A stretch of 64,000 nt of DNA from Sinosporangium siamense (GTDB lineage Bacteria; Actinomycetota; Actinomycetes; Streptosporangiales; Streptosporangiaceae): positions 124,001-188,000 of the forward strand of contig NZ_BOOW01000012.1 of the NCBI RefSeq assembly GCF_016863435.1, in the 5' to 3' direction. The notes under the pieces were generated by a model, which made no database searches, had not been told where the DNA came from, and was given only the letters and a program-made list of their open reading frames with translations. The position numbers and the translations under genes were made by a program. The number at the start of each line of letters is the position of its first letter. Within the stretch, counting starts at the first letter, position 1. This document shows positions 62,478 to 64,000 of the stretch, piece by piece.

Positions 62478-64000
62478 GTGTCCGACAGTCGCCGCCGATC
62501 ACTTCTGATCGGCGTCGTGGCCACCTTGGCTTTACTCGCCCCACCGGGCATCTCGCCCGCCGCATCCGCCCCCGACAAGATTCACCAGGATGTACGGAAG
62601 GACCTGGCCGCCGACGACAAGGCCGCCTTCTGGGTGCGTATGAAGGCCACCGCCGACCTCAGTGCCGTCAAGAGCACGGCCACCAAGACCGAGAAAACCC
62701 AGCAGGTCTACCGCGCCAAGTCCCAGACCGCCGAGACGTCACAGGCCGCCCTGCGCGAACTCCTCAAGAGAGCGGGCGCCGACTTCACCCCCTATTGGAT
62801 CGCCAACGTGGTGCGTGTCACCGGCGGCGCGAAACTCGCCGACTCGATCGTGAAACTCCCCGAGGTCGAACGCATCGAGCCCGTCCGCGACATCCCCATG
62901 CCCAAGCCCCGGCCCGCCGAGAAGACGGCAAAGGTCAACGCGGTCGAATGGAACCTCGGCAACATCAACGCGCCACAGGTATGGGCGGAGGCGAAGAACC
63001 GCGGCGAGAACATCGTCGTGGCCAACATCGACACCGGCGTGGAGTTCGACCACCCCGCCGTCGCCGCGCAGTATCGCGGCAGGAAAGGCGACGGGCGCGT
63101 CGACCACAACTACAACTGGTTCAACCCCTTCCGTGACTGCACATCCGGCAAACCCTGCGACGACACAGGCCACGGCACCCACACGATGGGCACCATGGTG
63201 GGCGACGACGGCACCGGCAACACGATCGGCGTCGCCCCGGGCGCGAAATGGATCGCCGCCCGGGCGTGCTACAACGATTGGTGCTACAGCGAACAGCTCC
63301 TCGCCGCCGGCCAGTGGATGCTCGCCCCCACCGACCGGAGCGGCGCCAACCCCCGGCCCGACCTGGCCCCCGACATCGTCAACAACTCCTGGGGTGGGAC
63401 CCGGATCGACCCGTTCTACAAACAGGTCACCGAGGCGTGGACGGCGGCGGGCATCTTCTCCGTCTTCTCCGGCGGCAACATTGATGTGATCGGCTGCAAC
63501 TCCGCCTTCTCCCCGGGCGCCGACCTGTCCAGTTACAGCGCGGGGGCGTCCAACGTCAGGAACGGCATCGCGAGTTTCTCCGCACGAGGCACCGGAGAGG
63601 CCGGGGACATCAAGCCCAACATCACCGCCCCCGGCGTGAGCGTGCGCTCATCGGTGACCGGAGGCGGTTATGCCTCATACTCCGGCACGTCCATGTCGGC
63701 CCCTCATGTGTCGGCCACCGTGGCCCTGATGTGGTCCGCCTCACCCGCCTTGCGCGGTGACGTGGCGGCGACCCGCGCACTGCTCGACCGCACCGCGATC
63801 GATGTGGACGACACCAGTTGCGGCGGCACGGCGGCCGACAACAACGTGTGGGGCGAAGGCCGCCTGGACGCGTATGCGGCTGTGCGGGCTGTGCCGTACC
63901 AGCAGCTCGGCACGGTGACCGGGAAGGTGACGAGCGGCAGCGAGCCGGTGGCCGGCGTCGAGGTGCAGATCCTCGGCCCGCTGAACCGCACCGTCAGCAC
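62478..64000 (+). CDS. large secreted S8 serine protease (tandem copy 4), cut by window end
   Basis: The first 507 residues of a further paralogue are visible. A signal peptide (SLLIGVVATLALLAPPG) leads to the I9-like propeptide, then a complete S8 domain with NIDTGVEFDHPAV, GHGTHTMGTMVGDDG and SGTSMSAPHVSATVAL. The frame is still open in the first regulatory-like beta domain at the window end. GTG 62478 has AAGGAGA 4 nt upstream and lies 69 nt after copy 3, so the two are likely cotranscribed. It shares a 35-bp identical block with copy 3 around the Ser region. Confidence 0.93.
   Translation, partial: MSDSRRRSLLIGVVATLALLAPPGISPAASAPDKIHQDVRKDLAADDKAAFWVRMKATADLSAVKSTATKTEKTQQVYRAKSQTAETSQAALRELLKRAGADFTPYWIANVVRVTGGAKLADSIVKLPEVERIEPVRDIPMPKPRPAEKTAKVNAVEWNLGNINAPQVWAEAKNRGENIVVANIDTGVEFDHPAVAAQYRGRKGDGRVDHNYNWFNPFRDCTSGKPCDDTGHGTHTMGTMVGDDGTGNTIGVAPGAKWIAARACYNDWCYSEQLLAAGQWMLAPTDRSGANPRPDLAPDIVNNSWGGTRIDPFYKQVTEAWTAAGIFSVFSGGNIDVIGCNSAFSPGADLSSYSAGASNVRNGIASFSARGTGEAGDIKPNITAPGVSVRSSVTGGGYASYSGTSMSAPHVSATVALMWSASPALRGDVAATRALLDRTAIDVDDTSCGGTAADNNVWGEGRLDAYAAVRAVPYQQLGTVTGKVTSGSEPVAGVEVQILGPLNRTVS

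Overview
The window is high-GC DNA (about 70%) with many GTG and TTG starts, GTGA/ATGA stop-start overlaps and GGAGG-type ribosome sites. The gene content (an F420-type oxidoreductase, conservon-type DUF742 and nitrate-sensing kinase proteins, a PAC2 protein, HrpA with a DUF3418 tail, secreted chitinase and subtilases, a class I terpene synthase) points to a filamentous actinomycete, most likely of the Streptosporangiales. That placement is inferred from gene content, not from a marker gene.

1-10.6 kb: the 3' part of an ABC exporter, a stand-alone LuxR-type HTH protein, a NodS-like methyltransferase, an F420-dependent luciferase-like oxidoreductase whose last 58 bp are repeated just downstream, an alpha-carbonic anhydrase-like lipoprotein, a reduced conservon (sensor kinase plus DUF742, without the usual Roadblock and GTPase genes), and an orphan family 5 solute-binding lipoprotein. 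A 0.75-kb non-coding stretch with degenerate repeats and palindromes follows.

11.3-29.8 kb: HrpA helicase, a HAD phosphatase and a P450 without the usual I-helix Thr. A translationally coupled pair joins a benzoylformate decarboxylase homologue to a GlcD-type FAD enzyme and suggests 2-hydroxyacid (mandelate-like) breakdown. Diverging from it is a three-gene operon of an alpha-dioxygenase/cyclooxygenase-type haem peroxidase, a small helical protein and a fused lipase-like plus acetoacetate-decarboxylase-like protein. Next come a CopD-like membrane protein, a UTRA-only protein, a tyrosine phosphatase, a Gfo/Idh oxidoreductase, a PAC2 protein and an ankyrin protein.

29.9-46.5 kb: a divergent class I terpene synthase beside a regulator (ATPase plus TPR) broken by one extra base; a 54-aa acidic protein; an ABC permease coupled to an unusual alpha/beta-hydrolase-ABC ATPase fusion; a polytopic membrane protein; copC-copD; a chain of perfect hairpins; a secreted GH18 chitinase with two near-identical C-terminal binding modules; a GerMN-like lipoprotein; and a secreted choice-of-anchor I protein.

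46.8-64 kb: an expanded family of large secreted S8 proteases: a decayed remnant, an apparent pseudoprotease (catalytic His to Tyr, Ser to Ala, oxyanion Asn to Asp) and, in the opposite orientation, three complete tandem proteases plus a fourth that runs off the window. Several share an upstream element at a fixed distance from the start codon. This array and the dioxygenase-lipase operon are the two parts most likely to hold undescribed biology.
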